From Apricaphanius iberus (lineage: Eukaryota > Chordata > Actinopteri > Cyprinodontiformes > Aphaniidae), in NCBI GenBank assembly GCA_028564705.1, contig JAPXFQ010000393.1, positions 1-64,000 of the forward strand: a DNA stretch of 64,000 nucleotides, in the 5' to 3' direction. Position numbers and translations under genes: made by a program. Positions 11,801 to 26,800 of the stretch are shown here, one piece after another (within the stretch, counting starts at the first letter, position 1; each line of letters begins with the position of its first letter). The notes under the pieces are model-generated. The model was not told where the DNA came from and ran no database searches. It saw nothing but the letters and a program-made list of their open reading frames with translations.

Positions 11801-14800
11801 TTCGAGAGCATCTGTTCTGAGTATGGCATTGCAGACTTAAAGATGACTCTCAAGAAACTTGAAGAGAAAAGGAAAGAGAAAGGAAAAAACAAACAGAAGG
11901 TATGAAAGTGTACTTTTTTATTTGCTAAATCATTCTATTCAACATTGTATTAATTGACTAAAATGTAAAAATAACAATTAATAGTAATACATTTTCTGTA
12001 AGAATGTATTGTGGCATGTTATAATGACCACAGTGGCAATAAAAAATATCGCCTCAGAGCAATACCTTTGAGCTACTTCACACAGTCAACAAAATCGGTG
12101 CTGCTGTCACAGCTGCCAAATTTTAATTAAACTTATACAGAGAAAAGTTAACCATCCAATTAAGCACCAGAAGTAATGGCCCTATTTGGATGTAATTTGG
12201 TACTCATGCATAACCAGAGGTAAGTATGTATCAGTGGATGACAGGGCAGCTCTCTAGAGTGTGGTTAACACGTAAAAGAAAATCAGTGCTCTCCCCCTGA
12301 CCACCTGGAAGAGATCTATGGGGCTTGCTGCTGCAGTACGAACACACTTTCTGCACCATCTGTTTATATTACTGCTCTTGGGAAGATACCGTAAATCCTT
12401 GAAATGCTGTATCTCAAAAACTGCAAAACAGTTTCTAATAGCGATTCATAAACAGAACTGACGTCTCGAATCCCCCTCCCTCCCCACATGTAATAATTGC
12501 ATTAATCTTGATAAAGCTAGTGAAGTTTATTTTCTGTATTTTATTTGCCTTTAGTTTTTATTTTGGGGGGGTGGAGGGTGTTATCTTTAAAAATGATTTA
12601 GAGAAACTGAAGCTATTCATCATTTAATGTAATATATATATATATAAAACGGATGTAAGAAAATATTGAAATGCCAATATATCGCAATATGTTATCTCAT
12701 GATATTATATCGATATTCAAAAGCAAATAATCAATTTTTATTTTTTTAAGAATTTTAATTAAAACATTCAATTTTTGTAAATTTTTGTAATAAAATTAAA
12801 AGTATGACTGGAAGTTAGTGGTTGTTTTCACCTTATTTGTTCCAGTGCATCAACTACATCTAGTAATAAAAACAGGTTGGAGTGTTTAGAATAATGTGAC
12901 AGAACTACTACAGTTAAAACTATTTGTAAAAATAAAAATATATAGTCTTACTAATGGTATCGTGATATATCGTGATATATCGTATCGTCTCCTTTGTAAC
13001 ATGATACATATTGTATTGCCAGATTCTTGCCAATACACACCCCTAATATATATATATATATATATATATAAATATAAATAGCCCACATGACTGGAAGGGG
13101 CACCAGAGCAATAAGACCTAGAAAATGTAAAGTTGATTTTTAAACTAAGAAAATTACATATTTCACACTTTGCTGTGTTCATTATATGATTGCTATCCTA
13201 ATCCATTATATGGTGTATCTGACTCATTTCTAAATCAAGTGGTGTTTTAAAATGTTAACATGTGAATGCATCCATTAAAGAAATCTGTGCTCGTCTGAAG
13301 CAGGAATTTAGGCTTAAATACTAAACAAACTTTTTTTAAATTCCTATATGCCTCTGCACTGATGCAAGATGTAATTATTTCCAATCAGGAGGATGCAGAA
13401 AAACAGGATACTCAGAGTCTTGGGAGGAAAATTTGCTTTACAATTGAAGACCCGCCGCAAAATGACACAGGGATTTATATCGAAGATGCTGAAGAGGCTA
13501 ACCGCCACAACAGGCACCTAAGTCTATCTAAAGCTGAAAAGGACATGCTCCTTACAGAGTTCAAACGTAAGTTGAAAAATAAACTGAGTAAGAGACATTT
13601 CAAAATAAAAAAAATTAGCAGTTGCTCTTTTGCATGGTCAGGTACATGAACAGTTAGTGATTGTTGATACGAGAGTTTAAAATTAATGGGTTACATGTTG
13701 TTGATGTGTCATTATCCCTCTAGTTTCCAAAGTGGATTTTGTTATCAAAATTCAAGAGATTAATGCTGAAGAAAATGATGATGCTCTTTTTGAGTGTGTG
13801 CTTTCACACCCTCTGCCTAAGATAACATGGATGAAAAAAGGTATGGCCCTGGAAGATGGGGATAAATACAACATAACTGTGTCTGACAACAAATTTATCC
13901 ACCGGCTGCTTATCAAGGACTGCACTAAACTGGACAAAGGAATCTATTCTGCTGTAGCAGGAATTATATCTTGCAGTGCCTGGCTGGTGGTAGAAGGTAA
14001 CATCCGATTGTACTGTACAACCCATTAACTCACATTGCTTTAAAATATGTAAAATATTTGTTCTATTTCATATGCTTGAAGACCAGAGCAACCCTGCCTC
14101 TGGTGGTGAAAAAGCTATCCGTAAAACTGCGATGGCTGCTGGAGCTCAGACTGACTTGGAAAAAATGGCCATAGAGCAGCAGATAAAAGTTCAAGAAGAA
14201 ATGAAGAAGATTTTAAAAGCTGTCAAAGAAAAATGCTCAGAAGCAGAAAAACCGAGAGGGGAAATTTTAACTGGTGGAGGAGACTGTGGTGGAATTGATA
14301 AGAGTGGTAAAACACTTAGGGAAAACACAAAAGATGGTTGTGTAACAACATTAAAGGATTCTGGGTGTGTGACCGAAGCAGGACAACAACTGAAAGCAAG
14401 TGACCAAAGGAAAAAACAAACCAAAGGACAAGTTGGTTTTAACACAGTGGCAGGTAAAGTCTGTTTTTAACCTATAAGAAATTCATTTCCACAGTCTGCT
14501 AAAATTACCCATACTAAAACGTCAGTTTCCTTGTTTAAAGAGAGGAAAAACACAAAAGATAGCACTGCAATAACATTTGACAATTCTGGTGAAACAGAAA
14601 CAGGAGAGCAACCAAGAGGTGGGGACCTAAAAAAGAAAAAACATACAATTTCTCAAGCTGGCTGTAATACAATGGCAGGTAAAGTCTTCTTTTAACCTGC
14701 TAAAATTACTCATGTTAAAACTTCTGTTTAGGATAAAAACATGAATTACTGTAGAGTTTCTTCACTTTACTAGGTTTACTTCATGGATATTTAGCTGTTA

Positions 14801-17800
14801 GATAGTTTATTTGGGAACAGCTGTTATATTTAAACAGAGATCAATCATGTGTACTTACAGAATATTCTGCTCAAATGATTCAGGAGTGAACCAAAAAGTC
14901 TTAAATAAAAAAATTATCAGATCTGCCCATAACATCAAGTACACGGAAAAACATTTTAGAGAACAGTAACTGGTATTTTAAATACCACTAATTCCACACT
15001 TAAATTGACTCTGATATTTAATGCTTATTAGATTCTGTTGAAGGAGAACTTTCTGAGGACTGTCAGGATGCTGGTCTTGGGACTAACTCTGCACACATAC
15101 AGCAAGATCAAGAAGCAGGGCAGGATTTAACCCGTGAGTAATATCTCATAAAAAGTAGAACTTTTCCCTAATTAATTGTCCTCTCAAGTGTCTTTCTTCT
15201 AACACCCAGAAATATGCTCATGTTATGTGTGTCTGTCCAGAATGTATGGATCAAGGGGATGATGTTGTCCAACAACTGATTCAGTTCAGAGGAAATAAGA
15301 ATTTGGAGAAGTCATCAAAAAATCAAAGGAAAACAAAAAATGTCCACTGGGAAGAACAGGTATTAGGTAAGAATGAATAATACTGGTTGGTGTTGATGAT
15401 GATGTAGCAATCTGTTGAGGTTGCACATACTTTTCCAAGGTGCACAGCACAATATGAAGGGAAGAAACACTATGTAGAGCTTAAGCCATGCTTTTCATCA
15501 ATTCTACAATATCCTAATAAAAATGTCCCTTGTTGCATTTTATTTGTAATTCACTTAACTACAGAGTTTTTATCAGTCCTTATTATTCTAAAGATGAGTA
15601 TCAATCTTTATGTCATGTCGTTATATGAAGATATTGGAACAATTTCCTGAAGAACTAAAACCAATTCTTTGCATTATTTAATCATTTTTGTAAAAGATAA
15701 TCTCATAGGGTTTTCAACTCTTCCTTTATTTTGATCTACAGTGGGGCAAAAAAGTATTTAGTCAGCCACCGATTGTGCAAGTTCTCCCACTTAAAATAAT
15801 GATAGAGGTCAGTAATTTTCATCATAGGAACACTTCAACTGTGAGAGACAGAATTTGAAAAAAAAATCCAGAAATTCACATTGTAGGATTTAAAAAAAAA
15901 AATATTTGTAAATTATGATGGAAAAAAAGTATTTGGTCACTTCAAACAAGGAAGATCTCTGGCTCTCACAGACCTGTAACTTCTTGTTTAAGAAGCTCTT
16001 CTGTCCTCCACTCGTTACCTGTATTGATGGCACCTGTTTGAACTCGTTATCTGTATAAAAGACACCTGTCCACAGTCTCAAACAGTCAGACTCCAAACTC
16101 CACTATGGCCAAGACCAAAGGGCTTTCGAAGGACACCAGGAAAAAAATTGTAGACCTGCAACTGACTGGGAAGAGTGAATCTACAATAGGCAAGCAGCTT
16201 GGTGTGAAAAAATCAACTGTGGGAGCATTTATTAGAAAATGGAAGACATACAAGACCACTGATAATCTCCCTCGATCTGGGGCTCCACTCAAGATCTCAT
16301 CCCGTGGGGTCAAAATGGTCATGAGAACGGTGAGCAAAAATCCCAGAACCACACGGGGGGACCTGGTGAAAGACCTGCAGAGAGCTGGGACCAAAGTAAC
16401 AAAGGTTACCATCAGTAACACACTACAACGACAGGGAATCAAATCCTGCAGTGCCAGACGTGTCCCCCTGCTTAAGCTAGTGCATGTCCAGGCCCGTCTG
16501 AAGTTTGCCAGAGAGCACATGGATGATACAGCAGAGGATTGGGAGAATGTCATGTGGTCAGATGAAACAAAAGTAGAACTTTTTGGTATAAACTCAACTC
16601 GTCGTGTTTGGAGGAAGAAGAATACTGAGTTGCATCCCAAGAACACCATACCTACTGTGAAGCATGGGGGTGGAAACATAATGCTTTGGGGCTGTTTTTC
16701 TGCTAAGGGGAAAAGACGACTGATCCGTGTTAAGGAAAGAATGAATGGAGCCATGTATCGTGAGATTTTGAGCCAAACCTCCTTCCATCAGTGAGAGCTT
16801 TGAAGATGAAACGTGGCTGGGTCTTCCAACATAACAATGATCCCAAACACCGCCCGGGCAACGAAGGAGTGGCTCCGTAAGAAGCATTTGAAAGTCCTGG
16901 AGTGGCCTAGCCAGTCTCCAGACCTCAACCCCATAGAAAATCTGTGGATGGAGTTGAAAGTCCGTGTTGCTCGGCGACAGCCCCAAAACATCACTGCTCT
17001 CGAGAAGATCTGCATGGAGGAATGGGCCAAAATACCAGCTACTGTGTGTGCAAACCTGGTACAGACCTATAGTAATCATTTGACCTCTGTTATTGCCAAC
17101 AAAGGTTAAAATACAAAGTATTTAGTTGAATTTTTGTTATTAACCAAATACTTATTTTCCACCATAATTTGCACAATAATGTATGACATTGCTGTTTTGA
17201 TTAATATGTACGATACGTATTAATATGTTCTAACCTATGGAGGACCAAAACTAACATAAAAGCATATTAATACAGTATATATATTTATTTATTTATTTTT
17301 TCTTACACATGCATTTTTGGCCAAAAAAATTGTTTTTATTTTATTTTATTATGTATGTATTCTCATTAAAATATATATATATATATTATATATATTATAA
17401 TATGAATATATTTTGTTATACATGCATTCCTTGTTTTTACCTTCCCCTTGTCTCCTCTTTTTACTTTACCTTATGCATTTCTGCCTCATTATGCAAATGG
17501 TGAGGGCTGCTTGTTCCAACTCCACCACTACTGGTCAATAAACAGGAAGGAGCAGTATTCATGTGCAGATCAATTGTGAATGCCTGCACTTTTGGCCATT
17601 TCAGGAGAACGCCTTGTTTGATAGAAAGTCAAGTCCTACCAGAGATGTCTCCGATGATTGCAGAATAATAGACGCATGTTCTTAGTCATTGATGACAATT
17701 TCTTGTTTCGAGAGACATTTTGAGGGAGAGGCTACTCCAGTTAGCTGCAGTAACAAATAATGCAGCTGACCTGTGAGTTCTCCAGATTTTGGAGGAAGTG

Positions 17801-20800
17801 GCATGCACAATCAATCTGCAGATGGATCCTGCTCCTTCCTGTGTATTGACCAATAGTAGTGGAGCAAGAAGGGCAGCCCTCCTTATTTACATAATGAGGC
17901 AGAAATGCATAAGGTAAAGTAAAAGGAGGAGATGAGGGAATGCAAAACAAAATCTACACATTTCTTCACAGAAATGCACATATAAGGATATATATATATA
18001 TTTCAGTTTTTATTAGTTATTATGTCAGTTTTGGTCCTCCATATTAAATACCAGTGCATATATTAATATATCTATTATTATCTAATGCACATTTAAGGAA
18101 TTTATATATCTACGTATATCAAATCTCATATTTTTGATTGGAAAAGGGAAGTGTGTGTCTCCTGACGAGCACAGTGAGATTGATGAGGCTGAAACTGTGA
18201 GCAACTCTGCAAACTATACAAGACGTAAAAGACATGTCCCTCTGGTTACTGATTCAATGACTGGTGAGTGATCAATTAGTTGGGATCTGTAGGCATCTTT
18301 GTAGGCTTTTTTTGTGTAACTTGGTGACCATTTGTTACAATGCGTTTCATCAGTAGATAATATTAACCATTAAATGTAATCATAGGGCGACTGGGGCTTG
18401 GTTGGTAGAGTAGTTGTTTTGCCATTGGAGGATTAAAGGTTAAATTCCAGCTTTCTCCTGTCACATATTGATCTGCCCTTGAACAAGGCACTAAATCCCA
18501 AATTACTTACCAAGCTCTGTAGCGGTGTATTAATGTGTGAGCATTTGAGAGTCAGAATGGGTGAATGTGACTCCAGTGTAAAGCTCTTCGAGTGGTCAGT
18601 ATGACTAGAAAAGCACTATATAAGTTCAGTTCATTTACCACTGAGCTTCCCCAGTACACTTACTTCAAAGATTACTTGTTCCACATGGAACTAATATAGC
18701 TGCATTTAGCAAGAAAAAAAAATACTTTTAATTATGTAAAATGCTGTTTAAAAATGTTAGAATAAAATGTAACAACTTTTAACAGGAAATACACCTGTTG
18801 GGTATGAAATTATCACCAACATTCAAATTGTGCTTCTGTCTGCCTTTTGGTGAAAAAAAAGCCCTTGACGCCCCAAGGCATTGACTCCATAAGACCCCAG
18901 ATTTGGTGGCTTTGGCAATAAGCACCAGACGGTTTTCAGCGGATATGAGTCCTGTAAATTGCAGGCAACTTCCAGGGATTTAATTTATTTGTCCATCAAA
19001 TTCTAAAGATGGTTGATTGCTCTAAAACTTTTGGAACCCAAAATGGCAGTTTGTTTGTGCCTCCAAACAATAGAAGTTAATAACTAAAAGTGTGTACTGT
19101 AAGCAGCAAAGGGAAGCACACATATACACATAATAAGCAACATTAATAAATACACTGTACAGTAATGGCAAACATACAAGTAAACCAATGATACTGGTAT
19201 GATTAAATAGCAGGTGTAAGCTCAGCATTGTTCCTTCCTTGGACTACTTTTGATAGATACTACCAAACAGAACATTTTTAGAACAGCAAACAAGAACAAA
19301 ACCTTTTGTTTTAGAGAGGCTCTGACCCATCCATTTAGCCTCTACAATTTGTCAAACTTGCCAAAATATTTTTTTATTTTATGTTTTTGCTTTCGACACA
19401 TCAACTTTAAAGACACCATTTTCCCTTTTCTGTGTGATGTATCTGTACCACTAAATGGTGTAATGTTTAATAGATCCATGGTATTAACTTTACCTCTCAA
19501 TGGTCATAATGTTAAGCATGATCAGTATATGTGTTTTTAAGAAGTTATATGTAATAACAATAAACTGTTGCTTCTATTTGGTATGAGTTGCTTATTAAAA
19601 AATCATATCTGTTTTTAGATCCAGTCGTTCAGTTTATCTGGGGTTTATCAGATGTTGATGCAATTATCCATGAGAGTGCTGAGTTAACATGTAAACTCAG
19701 CAGGAAGGATTGTGAGGGGGTCTGGTTCAGAGATGGAAAACAGGTTTGTCATGAAGGTCAAATTCATCCTGTTTTTGCCTCAGAATAGTTGTCATTTTAT
19801 ACTGAAATGTTTCTCTGCTTAACTATTTTCAAATGCTGTGTTTGAGATATTTTATCTAGTAAATATGAAACCCTAACAGATTTACCCAGATGATAATTTC
19901 TGTATCACTACGGAAGGACCCATCCATAAATTAGTGATAATGAATTGCAGTGAGGAACACTCTGGGAAGTACCGCTTTGAAGCAGATGGTCGTAAGACAG
20001 AAGCAATGATCAGCATCAGAGGTTTGTATATTCATCAAGGAAGGAAAAAAAATCTAAATGAATAATAAAGTACTGAAATGATCCTGGTTTGATATTTTTA
20101 GATCCTCCAAGGTTTACCCCAGAAGACCTCAATGCATTTACCAGGCCTTTGAAAGTTAAAGTGGGACACAACGCCATCTTTAAACTGCAGTTCATTGGCC
20201 ACAAACCTATAAAAGTTCAGTGGTTTAGAGACGGAGATGAGCTGAAAGATGACAACAGCATAAAAATAGAAAAATCTGTGAGTCACACCCGCTTGCTCCT
20301 GAGCAGATGCCAGAGAAGGGACACTGGTGAGATCAAGATAAAGTTAAAAAATGACCATGGCTTCACTGAGGCAGTATCACAACTCATAGTGCTTGGTGAG
20401 TGACTCGTTCCTGTATTTGCTTTTATTCCCCTACAAAAAAATAAAATCTAGTCCTCACAGTGTTTGAGGGATAAAAGTACAGTCGTTAAATAACGTATAT
20501 TAATATTCTAGGTAGACCGCAGCTTCCGTAGGAGAATTGGTATGGATTTGCTGCGACAGATGTGGAGAAAGAGAACCCGCGCTGTTTCATTTGCCTAAAG
20601 ACGATCATAGACAAAGGCAGCAGCATGACAAACCTACAGTATTCCAACACCTGAAACAGAGGCATCCACCTTAGCTAAAAAACAGCTAACTGTAGCCGAT
20701 TCCTTTAAATGTACATATTTATTTTCTTAATAGGTGTGGGGGCTTAAATCGAACAAATAAAAATGAAATCAGAGATCTTATTTTTAGGCCATATCACCCA

Positions 20801-23800
20801 GCCCTAATTCTAGGTATTCTAAGTTTCTAATCTTGGCTAGTTACCTACACCACCATATGCAAATATTAACACTCTTGTTAGAGACGTCAAAAAAAACTTG
20901 AAATAAATTAATAATTTATTGCAGTAGAGTCACTGAACACTGAAAAATAACAAAAATGAAACTGGGAAAGAAAATATGGCATTAAACTGAGGTAGACGTT
21001 TGTTATTGTCAATACAGGTAAGAAAAGTAAGTTTCGAGAAAATTAGCTATGTTCTTCCAATTGCCTACATCTACCGTCACAACAAAAATGACATTTCAAA
21101 AACTAAAAGGGACTACTTCAAATCTAAAGCTTACGTAAATTCCAATTATGTTTTCTCTTCATATAACAATTATGCAGTCTGAGAAATAAGTCCTTCCCAC
21201 CAAATATTGTTTTAATGTTCTTTTCACCTGCTATGTTTGTGCTCACCGATATACTTATTTGAACATCTATTTTCAAAAACATCAAAAGTCTTTTCTCACA
21301 AATTGTTTGTCCAAAGGGTGGGCGATCCAGAACCAAACTCGTCAAACATGGTTTGTCTAACAGTTAATCTTACTTCCTGATGCAAACTTAATCCCGGTGC
21401 TCACTACTGTATCTTAATTGTTTTCTAAGACTTGGAGGTAGAGGTCAAGCAATGTTGTCTTACCCATGACCCAGAATGTGTAGAATGTTTAATGATGTTT
21501 GACTTATTACTGGTTATAAATATTTATTTTTGTAATTGTATTTATATTGCTTTTATGCATCACAAATGTCGTTTCCACAGCAGAATGCTTTAAATAAACG
21601 TTAGGCCATCTGTTCTGTCACATATCTGAATGTAGTTTCAAATAGGAGTTTTCTGCCAAATGTATTTTTTTTATTCAGAAGTATGGTCACTTCTTTCGAT
21701 AGATAAAAATGTGGACCTGTCCCAGAACTAACTCTGCATACATGACATTATAAAAATACAGTTTTAATCACCTATGTATAAGCAGTGACAATTCCTTGAG
21801 TGGCTTATAAAGCATTTTTATGTTTCAGACAAGCCATCGTCCCCCCTGGGTCCTGCAGAGGTTACTGAGAGTTCAGCTTTATGCATTGAATTCAAGTGGC
21901 GGCCTCCAAAGGATGACGGTGGATCACTAGTGACTAAATACATACTGGAGCGTCAGCAAGTGGGACGAAACACCTGGAAGAAAATGGGTGAAATACCAGG
22001 CGTGCCCATCTACCGGGACACAGATGTGGACCGTGGGCGAAGGTACTGTTACCGCATCTGGGCAGTAACTTCAGAAGGAACAAGTGAAGTGATGGAAACG
22101 GATGAAATGCAAGCTGGCAAATTTGGTGGGTCAAAACAATTTTAGTGCTGTTTTTGAAATTTGTAAAAACCTAAAAAGAAAAAGTAATGAAAAGTTGGAT
22201 GTGGCTGTTTTTCACAAGTTTGTTTTCTTAATAAAGTTTCAGCATAGAAGATTTTATATAAATTAAAGTATGTTTTGTTTCTAAATCTTTTAGCTTTTCC
22301 AGGCCCTCCAGCGCCTCCCAGGGTGGTCAGTGCATTTAATGACTGCATCAACCTTTCATGGTCTTCACCAGCTAACACTGGAGGGTCCCGTCTCCTGGGC
22401 TATATTTTGGAGAAGCGAAAACAAGGAAGTAATCTTTGGACAGTTGTGAATGCACTAGATGAGATAATAAAAGGTACTCTTATATAGTTACTTATCATGT
22501 ATGCAAATGGGACGAGTATATCATAAAATTAATATATCTGGATTTTTGTTGTTTCTTTATTTTGCTTTGGTCTGAAATGACTTCAAGAGAAAAACTATGC
22601 TGTGAGGGATGTCGTGGAAGGTATGGAATATGAGTTCAGAGTTTGTGCCATAAACCTCTCAGGAGCTGGCGAATTTAGCAACCCTTCAGAGTTTGTTTTT
22701 GCAAGGGATCCTAAAAGTAAGTATCAAAAATGCATTACAAAATGTTATATAGAGGGAATATGATGAAAAAATGCATGTTTTAAAATTACTAATCATGTTA
22801 ACTTTGTTCTAATTAAAACAAAAAATAATTTCTAACAATACCTGCATTTATCTAGAGCCTCCTGGTAAAGTAACAGGCCTGAAGGTGACGGAAACATCTT
22901 ACACCAACATGGTAGTGACTTGGACAAAACCTGAAGACATACCCGGCCTACAGGATGAAGCTAAAGGATATTTTGTTGAGATCCGTCAGGCAGATTGCAT
23001 TGAATGGTCCCGGTGTAACAGCACCCCTATTATCATGACTTCCTTTAACGTGAAGGGCCTTAAGTCTATGGATATGTACTGGGTGAGGGTTATTGCTGTA
23101 AATGATGGGGGAGAAAGCCCACCTGAGGAGCTTCCAAACTATATCCTAGCAATGCCTTTACCAGGTATGTCAACAAACACAATCAATACAATCTTGATGC
23201 TTTTAAATTGTACTCTGTTTAGTTCAAATATTGACAATAACAGATTTTCTTGTTCTCAATAAAGTGAGACCAAGGTTTACAAATAATAAGATAAAGAGTT
23301 TCGTGGTTGTGAGGGCAGGGAACTCTGTCAGGATAACAATAAACTTTGAGGTAAGATTCATGTCATTGATCTAATCCTAGGGAAAATCCTTTTTTTTTTT
23401 TAAATATCATAATTGCTTATTACATCATGTGCCTCACAAAAGTATTCATGCTTTTTAAACCTCTTCACATTCATTACATTTTGTTGCATTTTTATCTGTG
23501 TTCTGTGGTATGCCTTTAATAGCCTAATGCGCCTAGAGATGTAAATTTTTGCTCATTCTTTACAAAGTATCTCAAGCTCCACTAGATTTGTTGGATAGTT
23601 TTTTTTAAGATTAATTTTTTAATCTTGACACAGATTTAATTTAGATCTGGACTTTGACTAAGCTATTCTAACTCATAAATAGGCTTATGTGAATGGTGGT
23701 TGTTCTGCTGGGAGGTGAATGTCTGCCTCAGTCTTAAGTCTTCTGAAGCCTCTAAAATGTTTGTTTTTTCCAATAATAATCCTGTATTTTACTTTTACTT

Positions 23801-26800
23801 TACTGCATAAACTCTTTTGTGTCACTTTTTAAAAGATGTATAAACATGTTTCATTTTGCAGATGATGCTGTGAGGATGCTATGCAGCTTTTGTGTGAATG
23901 CTATGAAGACATGTCTCTCGTCCCTCTGATCAGAACACATTTTTTCTCATTTGCTGACCTCTACATGATTGGTGGACAAGATTCTCAAAGGCCAAGATTT
24001 TTAGAGCTCATGACAAATACGTTCCCTGTTAACAGATTGTCATGCCTGATATGTGGATCTCAGTAGTTCCTTTAGATATATATAGTTGAAAAAGAATGGG
24101 CTTCATACATGGAATTTAATGATCTCCCTGGTATGTCGCCATCCACTCTATGGGAAGCAGGGAAAGCTGTGATTAGAGGTAAAATAATTTCATTCTCATC
24201 AAATAAAAAGAGAACAGAAAATAAACATGTTCAGGAATTAGAAGAAACTATTAAATCATCAGGAAGCTTCCCTGGATAAAGAGAGCTTAAGTAAAATAAG
24301 GAAAGCAAAATTAGAATTAAATGAAATTATTAATAAAAGGACGCAGTTTTTAATCCAAAGACTTAGAATAGAAAACTTTGAACATAGTAATAAATCAGGT
24401 AGCTTCTTAATTAATCAATTAAAAATAAATAAAGAAAAAACAACTATATCTACAATCAAAGAAAAAATTGGGAATATAATATATGACCCTGAAAAAATAA
24501 ACAACACTTTCAAAGAATTTAATGAGACGTTATACACACCAGAGATAAACCCTTCAAATAATGATATTGTACAATTTCTGGATAAAATAACTCTTCCTAA
24601 ACTTTCAGACAGTCAAGCAAAGGCCCTGGATTCACCGCTAACAGTGTCTGAACTCCAGGAGGCCCTCCAATCTATGCCTAATAATAAAGCTCCAGGTCCA
24701 GATGGATTTCCAGCAGAGTTCTATAAAGAATTCTGGAATATTCTGGCAACAACATTTTACAAAATGTTGCAGGAAACAAAGGAAAATGGTCGAATACCAC
24801 CAAACATGAATTCTGCCTACATCAATCTTCTATTAAAACCAGGAAAAGACCCTATGTCTCCTACCAGTTATCGTCCCATTTCTCTTATCAATGTGGATCT
24901 GAAAATAATTTGCAAAGCTCTTGCAAGAAGGATAGAGAAAATAACACCTCTAATAATCCACCCTGATCAAACAGGTTTTATAAAAGGTAGGCTCTCTTCA
25001 ACAAATTCACTTAGATTAATAGATTTAATAGATTATCCCTACTGTAAAAACATCCAAACCAATATATTATCTTTAGATTCAGAAAAAGCATTTGATAGAG
25101 TTAACTGGAAATTTTTATTTGCAGCCTTAAATAAATTCGGATTCAGTAATTCTTTTGTAAACTGGTTAAAAATATTATACAGCTCGCCAACAGCATGTAT
25201 TAGGACCAATAATCAAACATCATCAAGGTTCTTCGTTCAGAGAGGTACCAGGCAGGGATTTCCACTTTCTCCCTCCCTCTTTGCTATTTTTATTGAACCA
25301 TTAGCAGCAGCAATCAGGCAAAATAATAATGTTAAAGGTATACAATGCAACAAAATAGAACATAAAATCAGTTTATACGCAGATGATGTACTACTATTTC
25401 TACAGCATTCACAAACTTCCTTGTATCAGGTAATTGAGTTAATAAAATCTTACTCAAGAGTTTCAGACTTTTCCATAAATTGGTTAAAATCTACAGTCCT
25501 TCCAATCAACTGTTCTTACCAGAGTCCTGTTGCTTTACTGCTCCGGTCGGGAAATATTACATATCTAGGTATCCATATCTCACCAAGACTGTCAGACTTA
25601 TCTAAGCTAAATTACGTCCCACTTTTAAAAAAAGTGGAAGATGATCTGGCAAGATGGAAATCCCTTCCAATATCACTTATTGGAAGGGTAGCTACAATAA
25701 AAATTATGGTTTTGCCTAGAATCAATTATTTATTCTCAATGATCCCAAGCAAACCATCACCTGATTGGTTTAGATCTCTGGACTCTTCTGTTTCTAAATT
25801 TCTTTGGAAAGATAAACCCCCACGTATCAGCTTAAAAACACTACAGAAGTCCAAAGATAAAGCAGGTCTAGACCTACCAAACTTTCGTCATTATTTCTTA
25901 GCCAACAGACTCCAATACACATCAAGATGGGTAAAACACAGTTATATCGATGAGTGCTGGGTAGATGTAGAACAGACACTATTCAATAAGATAAAACTTT
26001 CAGATCTACCTTTTGTTAGCTCAAATATAAAACAAAATGAATGTTTCAAAAGTATAAATATCAGCTCCTCTCTGACAGCTTGGTGGGAATTTCTTAAAAT
26101 GACAAAGACCTCACTAGTCCCATGCAGGCGTACACCCATCTGGAATAACCCGGATATCTTACAAAAAAAATGCATGATTAGCTTTCCAGGCTGGAGTTGT
26201 AAAAGAATTGAATACCTGGAGCATATATTTGATGGAACAGACTTTATCCCCTTTAATACATTGGTTACACAATTCGGAATAAACAAGAATAAATTCTTAG
26301 AATACCAACAAATTAAATCAATTATAAAAAATAAATTTAGGCTCAATACAGTTGATTTACAAATTCCAGGAAAAGTTTTAGACTTCCTTAATCTTAACCT
26401 TCCCAAACTGCTATCTAAAATATACAAAACATTAAATAGAATAGATGAATCAATAGCCCTTCCTATTTCAAAATGGGAGATGGACTTGTCCATCTCAATT
26501 GACCAAAACCTCTGGTCTCAAATTTCATTAAGAACCTTTAAATTTCTTAAAAATCCTAATCTACGATTAATACAATATAAAATCCTTCATAGAGTGCATT
26601 ATACAGGGCAACAGATGTTCAAGATGGGTTATACGCCGTCTGATACCTGTTTACAATGTACAAGCAATCTACCAGACAATTATATTTATGCTCTCTGGTT
26701 CTGCCCACCTGTTAAGAAATGTTGGTACCAGAAATGTGAAGATCTATCAAAGTGTCTGAAATGTAATATCACACCTGCTCCCACAGTTTGCTTGCTGGGA

